Made by a program: the position numbers and the translations under genes
Shown: piece by piece, positions 8,183 to 18,107 of the stretch
How positions within the stretch are numbered: position 1 is the first letter of the stretch
How the letters are laid out: every line of letters starts with the position of its first letter
Assembly (NCBI GenBank): GCA_958421945.1
Contig: CATZMZ010000003.1
Location: forward strand, 1-64,000
Direction: 5' to 3'
DNA: 64,000 bases
Source: an uncultured Eubacteriales bacterium
Lineage (GTDB): Bacteria; Bacillota; Clostridia; Christensenellales; Borkfalkiaceae
Notes under the pieces: model-generated
Seen by the model: only the letters and a program-made list of their open reading frames with translations
Database searches by the model: none
What the model was told of the DNA's origin: nothing

Positions 8183-11100
8183 CTATTTTACAGTTACTTC
8201 AAATACGACTTCCGCGTAATTAAATGAGGAATCGAATACAAAATACTTTATTCTGTATTTTCCCGTTTTGAGCGGCTTGAAAATATTGTCTTTCAACATA
8301 CGAGACGTATTATCCTCCGCTACGGCGACTATCATCACGGTAAGTTTTTTATCGTTGTTATCCGAAGCGTCCGCTTGCGGAAGAAATATTTCCGAATACA
8401 AAGCGACATCTTGCGGAACTTGTCCGTCAACCGTAATAACGGGAGGTTCGTTGTCCTGAACGAACACTGCTACGGGTTGCGTCGATTTTTTACCCGAATC
8501 GTCCGTCAGCGTTATCACAATCTGATAGTTTACGCTCTCCTTTATAACAAAAGTTATTTCTTCATTCATTATCAGATTGTTTATTTTTTCTCCGCGTTCG
8601 GACGTTACAATGCTCCCGCTTGAATTTTTTACCGTAACGGTAGTTATAACTCCTCCGAAAACGTCTGCCCCGATTACTTGCGGCACGGTTACCTTATCCC
8701 CGACGCTGTATAAATGCGCTATCGTCCTTTTATAGTAAAGTTCAGGTCTGGCGTTATCTTCGGTAATCGTAGAATTTACGAATTGATTGTTTATCTTTTC
8801 CACTCTTATTCCGCACGCTTCGTCAACGAAAAACTCATCAAAGGTCAAGGAAAAAATCACCCTTCCGCTCGCGAATTTATTTTCCGGTAAAAAGCCGAGC
8901 AAGTTATCGTTTCCGTCGCGGAACGTTCCGTCGCCGTTATCGAATATAACCGAAATCGAGGATTCTCCGTACAACGAGCCGAAACAATCCGTCCTGCTTT
9001 TTCCGTTGAACGAAACCGAAATGCCCGAATCCTTTACTATTTCCGGCGTTGCGTTTTTGTTGTAAAATCTTATGTTGACAGTATCGGAAGATTTTTCGTA
9101 ATCCCGAACGTTCAGCGAAAACGATTTCAACGTACATTTTCTTTTCCCGTCGGCAAGAGTTTTAAATACGCCGCCGAGTTTCAACGAAAATTTCGAGAGA
9201 AGCACGGGATTAACGAAAGTCACTTCCGAGCCGACCTTATCGGGCGTTATCTCCACGGCGCGTTCGTCTGCAATAACGGAGGCTTTTTCGCTATAAAAAT
9301 ATTTCGTAACGTCCAACACCTCGATAACTTCGTCCGTTTCCGCGTCCTTTACGTTTTTATACGGATTTATAACCTTAACGCCCTCGTATTCCTTTATCTC
9401 TCCGGTTTTTTCGTCGGTATATCTTACGGTTACCGTTTCGCCTATATTCTCCATTTTAATATAGCCGTCTTTGCCCGCGACAAGAGTTTTCTCACCGACA
9501 ACGGAAACCTTCGCTTCGTTTCTTTTCCCAATGCCGGAAGAATAATCCATAAACCCCGCGACGCCGAATTTATAAGTGTTGCCGACAACTAGAAAGGACG
9601 GAACTATGCCGTCAGATTCAAAAATCGGCTTCTCGGGAATTTTTACGGTGATTTCGTGTTCAATTTTCTCCGTTTCTCCCAAAGCGTCCGTCGCTTTATA
9701 AACGACCGTATATTTACCGATTTCTTCCGCAACGAATCCAAGCTCCGGACCTGAAATTATTTCTCCCGAAGGCGTAATCAACTCTGTGGTAATCTCAACG
9801 CTTCCTATCCCGCCGAATGCCTCTGTGACATACGGAATTTTTACGAGATCCCCCGCAAACGCTTCGCCAACGCAGTCTTCTGATATTTTTAAGGATATAG
9901 GATTGTTTTCATAATATTTTTCGTTATTGACCGTAAAAGACAAATACCTTTGTGCCGTATTTCCGCTTCCGTCGGATGCCTCGTACTTTATAACGTACTT
10001 ACCGGAATACTTCGGAACGAAATAATCTTCGTTTACCGCGACAAGCGCGTCCGATATGCCGTTGGAATAATAAACGTATTTGTTTACATTCGCATACCCG
10101 TCGGTATCGTCGTTTGCATACGCGGGAAAAATCGGATACTTTCTGCCCGCAACCCCGTTAAATATAACGTTCGGCGCGGACACGTTTATCTCCGGTGCGG
10201 TAACGTCTCTTCTATTACCTCCGCCGAGCGATTGCCCGTTGACGTTAAGAATAACAAACCTGCCTTCGGCGTTTATATAATCGTTTATACAGAAACTCAG
10301 GTATGCCTTACCGGATTTAAAACCGCTCCAACCTTCGGAAAACTGTTTTTTATCACGCATATCCGCAACAAGCTTGTATCTTTCGTTTTCAACAGTATAA
10401 ATTCTAAGGTTGTCGTAATCGAAATATACTCTTGCTCCGGTAAGAACGCCGCCCGCAGGAAAAGGCGTTGCAGAAAGGCTACAATTAAGATAAGTTCCCG
10501 CCCTTCCGAAATTTATTCTCGAACCTTCTATACCTGTCCAAGGCATATCGTTGACCTTTACAAGCATAACTGCTCTCGCCTCGTTGGACGATTGATTCGG
10601 AGAACAAATACTGAAAGTAACCTTATTGTTTTCGTCTTCGACGTCCGTAAGCGTTATATACAGATAGGTATAATCCGCAAAAAAAGTTTTGTAGGGATCG
10701 GGTATAACGTCGAACAAAAGCGCGCTGTCTCTGTCGTTTTCGTAATCGTAAGTATTAAAATCGATTACGCCGTTATATTTGACGTACCCGCCCTCTCTGC
10801 TTTCGGCAACAACGCCGGAATACTCGTGATTCCACGAGTATACGCCGTCTTTAACACTTGCCTCTCCGCAGGCGGTAAAACCTTCCGCAGGCGAAGTTCC
10901 GGTAAAAAAGGTAAATATTTTATTATACTTTTTATCCACGCTTTCACAATCGTAACGAATTTTATATTCGCCCGGTTGAGATAAGCATACCTTGCCGCCG
11001 AGGTATTCCGAGCCGTCCGGATAAACGAGTATGCCGTCCGATTTTAAATTACCGTTCTCGGTTATCATAACTATCGAAGGAATGTCGAACGAATCGTTAA

Positions 11101-12439
11101 GATTATATTCGGGTTTAATCGCGGAAGAAAGCTTGTACCCCTCTATGGAATCGTCTACCGAGAACTCGTAAACAAACTTATCGTTACGATAATACTCGTG
11201 AACGGGTGTAAAAATCATTTTCACGTCGCCCGTTTTATTGAAAATATACGAAAAGCCATCCGATAATTCGTCTTCTTTTGCGATCTGCTCGCCATTTAAA
11301 AACAATTCTATCCCTACGGGAACGTTATTTAGACCCGTTTCGTTAAAAGAGTAACTTACACAAGGCAATTCCCAGAAAGTATATTGTCCCGTTCTCTCGT
11401 CAGGAAGCTTCGCCCCGAAATCGAACTTCCCTTCCATTTTTTCGATAACGGAAAGGACAAAATTTTCCGAAGCGGTTTTTCCCGAAGAGTTCGTTACCGA
11501 ATAGGAGAAAACGTAATCCCCGACGCTTTCGGGAACAAATGCTCCGCTGACAACCGAAACGTTTTCCGGTCCGTATAAAAACTCCGCGGAAACGTTTTCG
11601 GAAGAAATGATTCCGTCTTTTACATCGAAAACAAAACCCTCGGGAAGTTTATACTCGTACCCTTTTACCGCGGGATAAGAAAAATCTGCAAAAATCCGCG
11701 GCGTAGGCGATTCTGTAATAATAACTTTATCAAGGCTTTTTTCGTTAAAACCATATAACATCAACGAGCCGCGTTGCTCCGACAAAGACGCCGAAACCGA
11801 AACCGAATATTTTTTCATCGGTTTAAGAGTGCGGTCAATGTACTTTCCGTCGTTTACGTTAAGTGACAAATCCCAAATTTTTGCATCGTTAAGTTTAACG
11901 GAATTGCTTAAAGGATTATAGGAAATTTTCACCGCGCCGTAATCGTTAGAAACTTCCGTATAGGTATTGCTCGCGTTATATTGCGAAGTGGCTTTAACCG
12001 CGCCGTAATTCGGGTCATAATAAATTCCAGATTCTATACCGCCGAGCAACACGCTTCCGGTAACGTTCGTTGCGTAAAACCTGATTTTTAAATCGAATCC
12101 ATTATTATCATCGCTTAAATCCTTAAAAGAAAACGTCAGAGCGTTTATGCCGTTTTCCGGCATAAAATCAAAAGTAAATTCTCCGGAAAGTTCACGAATC
12201 TTTATTTCGGCGTTTTCTTCAAGAAACGCATTCAATCCCCTTCTGCCGTCCTTATATAACGATTTTTCGTCCGATAGCCGAGATTCGGCAAAAATTACAC
12301 CCTTCGTGTCAAAAAGATCCACGCAAAACTTCGTTGCGGAAACTTCTTTGTTGCCGAAAGGCATCATTACGAATACAGAAACGCAAGAAATAAGCGCAAA
12401 AGCAAGCGCAAGTATAATTATTCTTCTAGTTTTTTTCAT
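8183..12439 (-). CDS. giant secreted protein with repeated Ig/cadherin-like domains
   Basis: The best start is the ATG at 12,439, which overlaps the permease stop (TGATG) and gives 1418 residues starting MKKTRRIIILALAFALISCV, a clear Sec signal peptide. An open frame continues 77 codons upstream, but this would lie wholly inside the permease gene. The mature protein has an N-terminal jelly-roll like region and then several Ig, HYR or cadherin-like modules (for example YVIKYEASDGSGNTAQRY, YTVVYKATDALGETEKI, YRIKYFVFDSSFNYAEVVF). No LPXTG, transmembrane or S-layer anchor is visible at the C-terminus. No catalytic motif was recognised. It sits between the ABC permeases and the DUF4838 enzyme, suggesting a surface scaffold or glycan-binding role. 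Confidence 0.65.
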   Translation of the reverse strand: MKKTRRIIILALAFALISCVSVFVMMPFGNKEVSATKFCVDLFDTKGVIFAESRLSDEKSLYKDGRRGLNAFLEENAEIKIRELSGEFTFDFMPENGINALTFSFKDLSDDNNGFDLKIRFYATNVTGSVLLGGIESGIYYDPNYGAVKATSQYNASNTYTEVSNDYGAVKISYNPLSNSVKLNDAKIWDLSLNVNDGKYIDRTLKPMKKYSVSVSASLSEQRGSLMLYGFNEKSLDKVIITESPTPRIFADFSYPAVKGYEYKLPEGFVFDVKDGIISSENVSAEFLYGPENVSVVSGAFVPESVGDYVFSYSVTNSSGKTASENFVLSVIEKMEGKFDFGAKLPDERTGQYTFWELPCVSYSFNETGLNNVPVGIELFLNGEQIAKEDELSDGFSYIFNKTGDVKMIFTPVHEYYRNDKFVYEFSVDDSIEGYKLSSAIKPEYNLNDSFDIPSIVMITENGNLKSDGILVYPDGSEYLGGKVCLSQPGEYKIRYDCESVDKKYNKIFTFFTGTSPAEGFTACGEASVKDGVYSWNHEYSGVVAESREGGYVKYNGVIDFNTYDYENDRDSALLFDVIPDPYKTFFADYTYLYITLTDVEDENNKVTFSICSPNQSSNEARAVMLVKVNDMPWTGIEGSRINFGRAGTYLNCSLSATPFPAGGVLTGARVYFDYDNLRIYTVENERYKLVADMRDKKQFSEGWSGFKSGKAYLSFCINDYINAEGRFVILNVNGQSLGGGNRRDVTAPEINVSAPNVIFNGVAGRKYPIFPAYANDDTDGYANVNKYVYYSNGISDALVAVNEDYFVPKYSGKYVIKYEASDGSGNTAQRYLSFTVNNEKYYENNPISLKISEDCVGEAFAGDLVKIPYVTEAFGGIGSVEITTELITPSGEIISGPELGFVAEEIGKYTVVYKATDALGETEKIEHEITVKIPEKPIFESDGIVPSFLVVGNTYKFGVAGFMDYSSGIGKRNEAKVSVVGEKTLVAGKDGYIKMENIGETVTVRYTDEKTGEIKEYEGVKVINPYKNVKDAETDEVIEVLDVTKYFYSEKASVIADERAVEITPDKVGSEVTFVNPVLLSKFSLKLGGVFKTLADGKRKCTLKSFSLNVRDYEKSSDTVNIRFYNKNATPEIVKDSGISVSFNGKSRTDCFGSLYGESSISVIFDNGDGTFRDGNDNLLGFLPENKFASGRVIFSLTFDEFFVDEACGIRVEKINNQFVNSTITEDNARPELYYKRTIAHLYSVGDKVTVPQVIGADVFGGVITTVTVKNSSGSIVTSERGEKINNLIMNEEITFVIKESVNYQIVITLTDDSGKKSTQPVAVFVQDNEPPVITVDGQVPQDVALYSEIFLPQADASDNNDKKLTVMIVAVAEDNTSRMLKDNIFKPLKTGKYRIKYFVFDSSFNYAEVVFEVTVK

Positions 12440-13305
12440 CACCCCTTCAACCCTCCGATGGTGAAGTTTCCCATAATTTTGTTTCTGAACGCTATAAAAA
12501 TTGCTAAGGTAGGCATTATCATAATAAAACAAGCCTGCAAAGTCATAGGAATAGAATTCTTGGTATTCGTTCTGAACAAAAACAATCCGTAAGCCGCCGT
12601 AGGTCTCGAAGGATAATAAATCATTATGGACTGATACTCGTTCCAGTGAGCTATAAAGCTCAGAAGCCACAAACAGGATATAGTCGGAAATACCATCGGC
12701 AACATAATTCTTATCATTACGCCGAAATGTCCCGCGCCATCCATAAAAGCCGCTTCCGCATACTCGGTCGAAAGCGAGGTGAGCGTCGCCAACATAACGA
12801 GATAAGTGGAACTTTGAAATGAAAACTTCATTATCATCTGTCCGAAATAATTATCGTATACGCCGAGGAATTTAGACAACTGAATGCTTGAACCGGTAGA
12901 TCCTATTATGGGAACGGTTACAACAACCCATACGATACCGTTTATCACCTTGTTGAATTTAAAAGGATATTTTGCTGCAACGTATGCCATAAACGTAGGC
13001 ACTATCGTTTGCACCGTTGCAAAGCTGACGGACAAAAATAACGAATTAAACAGAAGCTCTCCAAGATAAATCTTTTTGCTCCCGATCGGAACGACGAATT
13101 TTTTAAAAACGGCGGTATATCCCCAAACCCACTTTTGGGGGAAGCCGGCAGGATTCGATATAAAATCTATTCTCGATTTAAAACTCGAAACTAATCCCCA
13201 GACAAGCATCCATATTTCAAAAAGGCAAATAAACAATAAAACTATTCCGACCACAAGAAAAAATACCGAAAAATATCTTTTGGTCAGACTCGATTTTTCT
13301 TTCAT
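12439..13305 (-). CDS. carbohydrate ABC transporter permease (LplC/MalG type)
   Basis: This 288-residue integral membrane protein has about six hydrophobic segments. The EAA loop that contacts the ATPase is present as YAEAAFMDGAGHFGVMIRIM followed by LPMVFP. This is typical of CUT1 oligosaccharide permeases of the LplC/MalG group, whose products pair with an LplB/MalF partner, here the gene just upstream (7 nt away). No ATPase gene is in the locus, as is common in Firmicutes, where one MsmK-type ATPase serves many such transporters. The stop codon overlaps the next gene's start by one base. Confidence 0.93.
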   Translation of the reverse strand: MKEKSSLTKRYFSVFFLVVGIVLLFICLFEIWMLVWGLVSSFKSRIDFISNPAGFPQKWVWGYTAVFKKFVVPIGSKKIYLGELLFNSLFLSVSFATVQTIVPTFMAYVAAKYPFKFNKVINGIVWVVVTVPIIGSTGSSIQLSKFLGVYDNYFGQMIMKFSFQSSTYLVMLATLTSLSTEYAEAAFMDGAGHFGVMIRIMLPMVFPTISCLWLLSFIAHWNEYQSIMIYYPSRPTAAYGLFLFRTNTKNSIPMTLQACFIMIMPTLAIFIAFRNKIMGNFTIGGLKG

Positions 13306-13312
13306 AATAACC

Positions 13313-14242
13313 TCAGAATTCTATATCCCTACAAATTTTGCTCGTAAAATGTCTGCCTATAAATACCAACGGTATGGCAACTATCGTACACATAAAACCT
13401 CCCGCCGCAGCATACGGAAATTCCCCCAACGAGCCGGAAGACCCCGCGACTTTCTTAAACAGAAAATAACCTATGGAAGTTACTTCCGGATAGGGCGGAG
13501 ACGCCCCGAACACGTTGTATATATTAAGTTGGTTGGTAAATATTCCCGGTATGCCCATAACGAAAAAAATCGCCACTGTTGGAAACGTCAGAGGATAAGT
13601 AATATAAATCAATTCCTGCATCGGCGTAATCCCGTCCAAGGTTGAATATTCCAGCACTGAATCGGGTATTCGAGTTATTACGCTTATATTTATAAGAATG
13701 TTCGTATACCCGAATATAAACGTATACATAATAAGAACGGGCATTATGGTTCGCTGTTCCGTCAACAACATCGGAAATTCCGTAAACCCCATTTTATAAA
13801 ACATTGCGGGAATCGCCTGATCGGTGAAATACTTATACAAAGTACACATAACGATGGAAGACAATATCTGCGGCAGAAAAAGCAAAATTTTGAATATTCC
13901 GCCTCCGACTCTCTTTTTAGCGATATAAAGAGCAAATATCATATTAACGGGTCCGCCTATCGCCGTCGTTAAAACATAAACTATCAGCGAATTATATAAC
14001 GCGTCTCTGAACATCGAATTCGGATTACATAAATCGTTCCAGAACCTGTCCAGATTGCCCCATCCGTACCAGACGAATTTATCGGTTAAAGGATCATACC
14101 TCTGAAACGCCAGAAAAAACGAGTTGAAATTCGCGCATACCCAGAATATAATAAACTGTATGCAAGGAAGAGTTACTATACATATGTAGAACAGTAACGC
14201 CTTCTTGTCGCTGAACAGGGTGCTTCCCCTATGCTTTTTCAT
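13313..14242 (-). CDS. carbohydrate ABC transporter permease (LplB/MalF type)
   Basis: This protein of about 309 residues has a hydrophobic helix near the start (LFYICIVTLPCIQFIIFWV) and further membrane segments, plus a degenerate EAA loop (LEYSTLDGITPMQELIYITY PL). It is the usual partner of the LplC-type permease downstream. The ATG at 14,242 is preferred, with gtgagg acting as ribosome-binding site. A GTG four codons upstream (14,254) overlaps the end of the solute-binding protein gene and is an alternative. Substrate is unknown but should be the oligosaccharide bound by the adjacent lipoprotein. Confidence 0.92.
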   Translation of the reverse strand: MKKHRGSTLFSDKKALLFYICIVTLPCIQFIIFWVCANFNSFFLAFQRYDPLTDKFVWYGWGNLDRFWNDLCNPNSMFRDALYNSLIVYVLTTAIGGPVNMIFALYIAKKRVGGGIFKILLFLPQILSSIVMCTLYKYFTDQAIPAMFYKMGFTEFPMLLTEQRTIMPVLIMYTFIFGYTNILINISVITRIPDSVLEYSTLDGITPMQELIYITYPLTFPTVAIFFVMGIPGIFTNQLNIYNVFGASPPYPEVTSIGYFLFKKVAGSSGSLGEFPYAAAGGFMCTIVAIPLVFIGRHFTSKICRDIEF

Positions 14243-14250
14243 TCTTTGCC

Positions 14251-16023
14251 TCACTTGTTAAAGTAGTAATAGAACTGGTTTCTGTAATAGCTCTCGCTGT
14301 AATAATCCGCAATACCTTCAAAATATTCTTTTACCGTAACGTTGTCTTTAAGAGTTTTATACGCACGATAAGAATTGTTCACGGTAGAATAGAAATCTAT
14401 ATAACGTGCCGTAAAATAACTCTGATTCATAATAAAAAGCTCGTTATAGCGAAGCGGATAAATGACGTCGAAATTAGAAAGAATATGATAAGTACTCTTT
14501 GCATAATTATCCAATTTATCGTATTCTTCTTTTTCGTATTCGAAATCGAAAGGTCTTATGCCGCCCGTTACGCCGTTAAATATTTTAAGCGCCTGATCCG
14601 TATGACAGAAGCGGTAAAAACTTTTTGCCACGGCAAGAGTTTCTTCGTCCTTTATGTTATTGTTGATGAAACAATACGCGTCGCTTTGCGACACCACTAC
14701 CGAAGTTTCTCCGACTTTCTCGTCCGTCGCTTTCGGATACGGCATAAAGCCTAATCTTCTTTCGTATCTTCCGGATTTTTCATATGCGGCTTCCTGCATC
14801 GTATCGAAAGTATCGGAAGCCTCGTTCATCCACCACGAACCGTCGTAAAGAATGCCTATCGGCGTTTTGTCGGAATCGTATTTACTATATAGATAATAAC
14901 TTTGGGCATCAAGATGAGAAAACGTCGCGCTCGTACATCTTCTTTCGTCGTAATACTCAGTATGGCTCATAAGTCTTTTTGCAAAGTCGAGAGCGTATAA
15001 CTTGCCGACCTGTCTTTGCATAAGATACCCGTTATCGTAATTTATATCAACGCCGTTTTCGCCGCCTAAATATTTAACGGAATCGAAATCTACGGTACCG
15101 TCGGGATTTCCCTTAACGCTTTCCAAATCTACGATGTCCTTTACGTTGCCGCTAAGACTCAATATATGCTCGTAATTGTCTGCTCCTTCGTAATCGGCGT
15201 GCAAATTTCTCGAAGCGTGATCTATATACTGATGTTCGCCCGTCCAGATAAGCGGAACTATCCCCTCGTCCACCATTCGGTCGCATAAGGCAAAAAATTC
15301 GTTGTACGTCGCAGGCAAGCCGTCGTCATAAGTTCCGTATTTTCCGTCCGGTCCTGCGGAACGTTCGCCGTCGTAATTCGTCCATTTATATTTGGAAAAT
15401 TTACCCGTTAAAGCCGCGTCGCAATTTTTGTTGGTACGGTTATATTCGCTGGGGCACCCCCCTTTTGCGATAAACAGGTTGTTATCGTCAAAAAGATCCA
15501 CGTCGTAGTTAAATCCGCGAATACCCGCCCACCACGGAAGTCCGTAATAATTGCCGTCCGTTCCCGTCAGCGATTCCGTATACTGCGTACCGCTTGCCGC
15601 TTTCAGCTTGTCGAGTATAGACCTGCTTTCGCCGAATTCAGTTAACGGTTTTGTAACTTCTTCGTTTATGTTTTTAACGAGTTTTTTGGAAACGAAATTA
15701 TAATAATACGCCTCCTCGCTGAAATAAACCTGAATCGTAGCGTCCGCCATTTTGTTGAGGATGGAAGCACCGGAATCGGAGTTGTTCTCGGAATGGACTT
15801 GTACGCCGGTCTTTCCCTCCGCAAAATGCTTGTCTTTCGCCCAGTCCTCAAAAGCGGCGATAGTTTGATTTAACCATTCCGAACCATAACCGTTAGCGCA
15901 GTTCTGAACGTATAACTGTGATTTTGTTTCGTCAACTTTTACCGTTTCATCCGCGCAACCCGCTATAAAAACAGAACCTACCGAGATAACTACGGCAAGA
16001 AACGTCGTGATAAGTTTTTTCAT
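14251..16023 (-). CDS. extracellular solute-binding lipoprotein of sugar ABC transporter
   Basis: The start at 16,023 follows a strong ribosome-binding site (aaggag) and gives 590 residues beginning MKKLITTFLAVVISVGSVFI and then AGCADE, a lipobox with the modified Cys at about residue 23. The open frame extends 23 codons further upstream, but this part overlaps the preceding gene. The mature part has the family 1 binding-protein pattern: an N-terminal Rossmann-like half (KTGVQVHSENNSDSG), a PWWAGIRGFNYDVDLF hinge region and aromatic residues in the cleft. At 590 residues it is in the larger LplA-like group. It delivers sugar to the two permeases encoded next. Confidence 0.92.
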   Translation of the reverse strand: MKKLITTFLAVVISVGSVFIAGCADETVKVDETKSQLYVQNCANGYGSEWLNQTIAAFEDWAKDKHFAEGKTGVQVHSENNSDSGASILNKMADATIQVYFSEEAYYYNFVSKKLVKNINEEVTKPLTEFGESRSILDKLKAASGTQYTESLTGTDGNYYGLPWWAGIRGFNYDVDLFDDNNLFIAKGGCPSEYNRTNKNCDAALTGKFSKYKWTNYDGERSAGPDGKYGTYDDGLPATYNEFFALCDRMVDEGIVPLIWTGEHQYIDHASRNLHADYEGADNYEHILSLSGNVKDIVDLESVKGNPDGTVDFDSVKYLGGENGVDINYDNGYLMQRQVGKLYALDFAKRLMSHTEYYDERRCTSATFSHLDAQSYYLYSKYDSDKTPIGILYDGSWWMNEASDTFDTMQEAAYEKSGRYERRLGFMPYPKATDEKVGETSVVVSQSDAYCFINNNIKDEETLAVAKSFYRFCHTDQALKIFNGVTGGIRPFDFEYEKEEYDKLDNYAKSTYHILSNFDVIYPLRYNELFIMNQSYFTARYIDFYSTVNNSYRAYKTLKDNVTVKEYFEGIADYYSESYYRNQFYYYFNK

Positions 16024-16043
16024 ATAACACTCCTTGTAATTTA

Positions 16044-17480
16044 TTAGTCCGCTACGACAAACGCCGCACGTCCGGGGTTTAGCCGAACGCATATGGTTTC
16101 GCCGTCGAGTTCGTTTTCAGCTTCTATAATTTCCGACAATCTCAATCTGCAATTTTTACCTTTTATTCTCGCCACCGCGGAAATGTTTGCGGAAGGATCG
16201 GCGATATTTATCAACATATATGCAAACGCTCCGTTTTTCGGATTATATTTTTCCGTAACATATATCGCGCCCTCTTCCGCTGTTAAAGAAATGTGATCAA
16301 ATTCCTCGTCGTAAGCGTTAACTTTATCGAGATATTCCTTGTCGAAAAATTCGGAACGCGCAAGTTCGTCGGAGATTTTGACGCCGCATTTTTTATACTC
16401 GTATGAAAGTATTTCCGGTGCAATCTTTTTCAGTTCTCCGTTAATTTTTTTTACGCTTTGATAAAGCGGCGTCGGCGTGCCGTCTCTTTTAACGATACAG
16501 CCTTCGTTTCCGAACATCTCGCTTTCGGTACAGTTCCCGCGGTGCGGGAAATATGTGTAATACTGCAAAAAACGCACGCCAGACGCAACGGCAAGATTCG
16601 TTTGCCAATAAACGTCGTTCTCTTTGCATTTTCTGTACCATTTTATAAGTTTTTTACTTTTCCCGTCGTATGCGTCCATATCGAACGTTTGCACGATAAG
16701 ATAAAATTTCAATTTCCTTTTCGCGCAATAATCGGCGACGGTTTTTATACAACGCAGATGATGGCGATTCATCCTTGTGCAGCTGCCGTCCGCGGATTCG
16801 CAAAAAGGATATGAATCGAGCATTATATAATCCAAACCGGTGGCTTGCGTAAACGAGTCGAGATACTTTAAATAAGCGCCTTCTATATCCTCACTCGTTC
16901 CGCCTTCCGCATAGCAGGAAGCCGTTACGGAATTTTCTACCAGCGGCAGAAGATTTATAAAAACCTTTATTTCGGGAGCGATTCTGTTCAGCGACTTATA
17001 GACCTCCGAAATCGCGGGAAAAGCCGTATATTTAGGCTCGTCCCGAAGATTAAGGGCAAAAAAAGCGTCGCTTTTTCTATACTCTTTTATGCAGCTTTCA
17101 ACATATTCGTCCAGCTTCTCACGCGTTTCGAATTTCCTTCCGCTACCCACCAACGGCGCTTCGGAATTACATAAATCAAGAAGTCTGCCGTCCAGAACGA
17201 TAACTTTCAACCCTTTATCTTCCGCAAGTTTAAGCGTTTTATATACAAAAGAATTTTCGTAATCCGTTCCGTAATACGGAGTTATACCCGTAGACATAAC
17301 GTCAAAACCGCAATCTCGGTATAATTCGAAATCTTCTTTCGTAATAAGCGACTTTACCTGCGGGGAGTTTTCTTTTATCTCCTCGCCGGAAACCGCGTCG
17401 TACAGCTTATGATCTATTTCCGTATACCCGTCCGAAATCGAACCGTAAGTGCCGAGTAAAATATTATTTTTCGTATTCAT
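16044..17480 (-). CDS. TIM-barrel glycoside hydrolase-like protein, family unassigned
   Basis: This 478-residue protein has no signal peptide. The N-terminus is beta-strand rich (NILLGTYGS) and the middle follows barrel periodicity: GFDVMSTGITPYYG, GLKVIVLDGR, FFALNLRDEPKYT (a candidate acid/base Glu in LRDEP), YIMLDSYPF, LKFYLIVQTFD and SGVRFLQYYTYF. The last 80 residues form a small beta domain. It recalls GH42/GH5-like hypothetical proteins common in Firmicute sugar loci, but no family signature is exact. It has a good ribosome-binding site and lies between the small InlB-repeat lipoprotein and the solute-binding protein, so action on imported or surface oligosaccharide is inferred. Confidence 0.6.
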   Translation of the reverse strand: MNTKNNILLGTYGSISDGYTEIDHKLYDAVSGEEIKENSPQVKSLITKEDFELYRDCGFDVMSTGITPYYGTDYENSFVYKTLKLAEDKGLKVIVLDGRLLDLCNSEAPLVGSGRKFETREKLDEYVESCIKEYRKSDAFFALNLRDEPKYTAFPAISEVYKSLNRIAPEIKVFINLLPLVENSVTASCYAEGGTSEDIEGAYLKYLDSFTQATGLDYIMLDSYPFCESADGSCTRMNRHHLRCIKTVADYCAKRKLKFYLIVQTFDMDAYDGKSKKLIKWYRKCKENDVYWQTNLAVASGVRFLQYYTYFPHRGNCTESEMFGNEGCIVKRDGTPTPLYQSVKKINGELKKIAPEILSYEYKKCGVKISDELARSEFFDKEYLDKVNAYDEEFDHISLTAEEGAIYVTEKYNPKNGAFAYMLINIADPSANISAVARIKGKNCRLRLSEIIEAENELDGETICVRLNPGRAAFVVAD

Positions 17481-17497
17481 AAACCTCTTTCACCTAA

Positions 17498-18016
17498 TCA
17501 GTATAAATGCGACCATTTTTCCGTTACTTTCCACTTAGCGACTAATCTGATGTTCGCAGGTTCGTCATAAACGTTTTTTACGAACTCCGAACCGTCCTCG
17601 CAATACCATCCGAGAAATTTGCAATATTCTTTAACAGGAACAGGCAAAACGAATTCCGAACCGTATTTAACGTAAAGATATTTATCTTCCGCTCTTCCGC
17701 CGTCGGTTTCAAGTTCTATTTTATATACGTTCGGGGTGAAAATCGCTTTTACCACAACGTTTCCCGTTACTTCGGAAAGATCTGTTTTCTCCCATTCCGC
17801 ACAATACCCTTTTTTTACCGACACGGGCGGAAAATCTTTTTCGGCAAGCCCTTCGCCTTCCTTGACTGTTATAACTATATCGGCGTACCCCTCTTCTCTG
17901 AACGTTACGGTATAATACTTTTCTTCTCCTTTTGCAGGCGGATCAGAACAAGCAAAAAAAGAACAGAATGCAAGCGTAACGAGCGTCACCAGAATAACCG
18001 CGATTGTCTTTCTCAT
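17498..18016 (-). CDS. small lipoprotein with InlB B-repeat-like module
   Basis: This 172-residue protein has a signal peptide and lipobox ending FCSFFACSDP (Cys about residue 23). The mature part contains two short beta-grasp like units: YYTVTFREEGYADIVITVKE with GEGL, and a second ending FLGWYCEDGSEFV, followed by ANIRLVAKWK. The GWY..DGS pattern and the closing AKWK are typical of Listeria-Bacteroides InlB B-repeats, which are found on many Firmicute surface proteins. Binding rather than catalysis is likely. It is preceded by ggag at a good spacing and follows an intercistronic hairpin. Confidence 0.75.
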   Translation of the reverse strand: MRKTIAVILVTLVTLAFCSFFACSDPPAKGEEKYYTVTFREEGYADIVITVKEGEGLAEKDFPPVSVKKGYCAEWEKTDLSEVTGNVVVKAIFTPNVYKIELETDGGRAEDKYLYVKYGSEFVLPVPVKEYCKFLGWYCEDGSEFVKNVYDEPANIRLVAKWKVTEKWSHLY

Positions 18017-18044
18017 ATTATCTCCCGAATTTTTTTTAATTTAT

Positions 18045-18075
18045 CCCCCTCCCGTCGTAAAAACACGGGAAGGGG
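18045..18075 (-). other. intercistronic stem-loop without U tract
   Basis: An 11-nt arm (18,045-18,055) pairs with 18,065-18,075 with one bulge or mismatch, in the 91-bp gap between the 1176-residue protein gene and the small lipoprotein gene. On the minus strand it is followed by A-rich, not T-rich, sequence, so it is a poor terminator. A role in mRNA processing or in protecting the upstream transcript, as seen between unequally expressed operon genes, is possible but inferred. Confidence 0.4.
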
Positions 18076-18107
18076 AATTCTGTGCCTTTTTATCGTTCGT
18101 TCCGTCT

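Noticed and set aside
9950..10984. 344-codon open frame on the plus strand
   Set aside because: It lies antisense inside the giant Ig-like protein gene, has no ribosome-binding site or domain pattern, and its composition mirrors the coding strand.
12440..12670. N-terminal extension of the giant Ig-like protein
   Set aside because: The 77 extra codons lie wholly inside the upstream permease gene. The ATG at 12,439 begins a normal signal peptide and overlaps the permease stop by one base.
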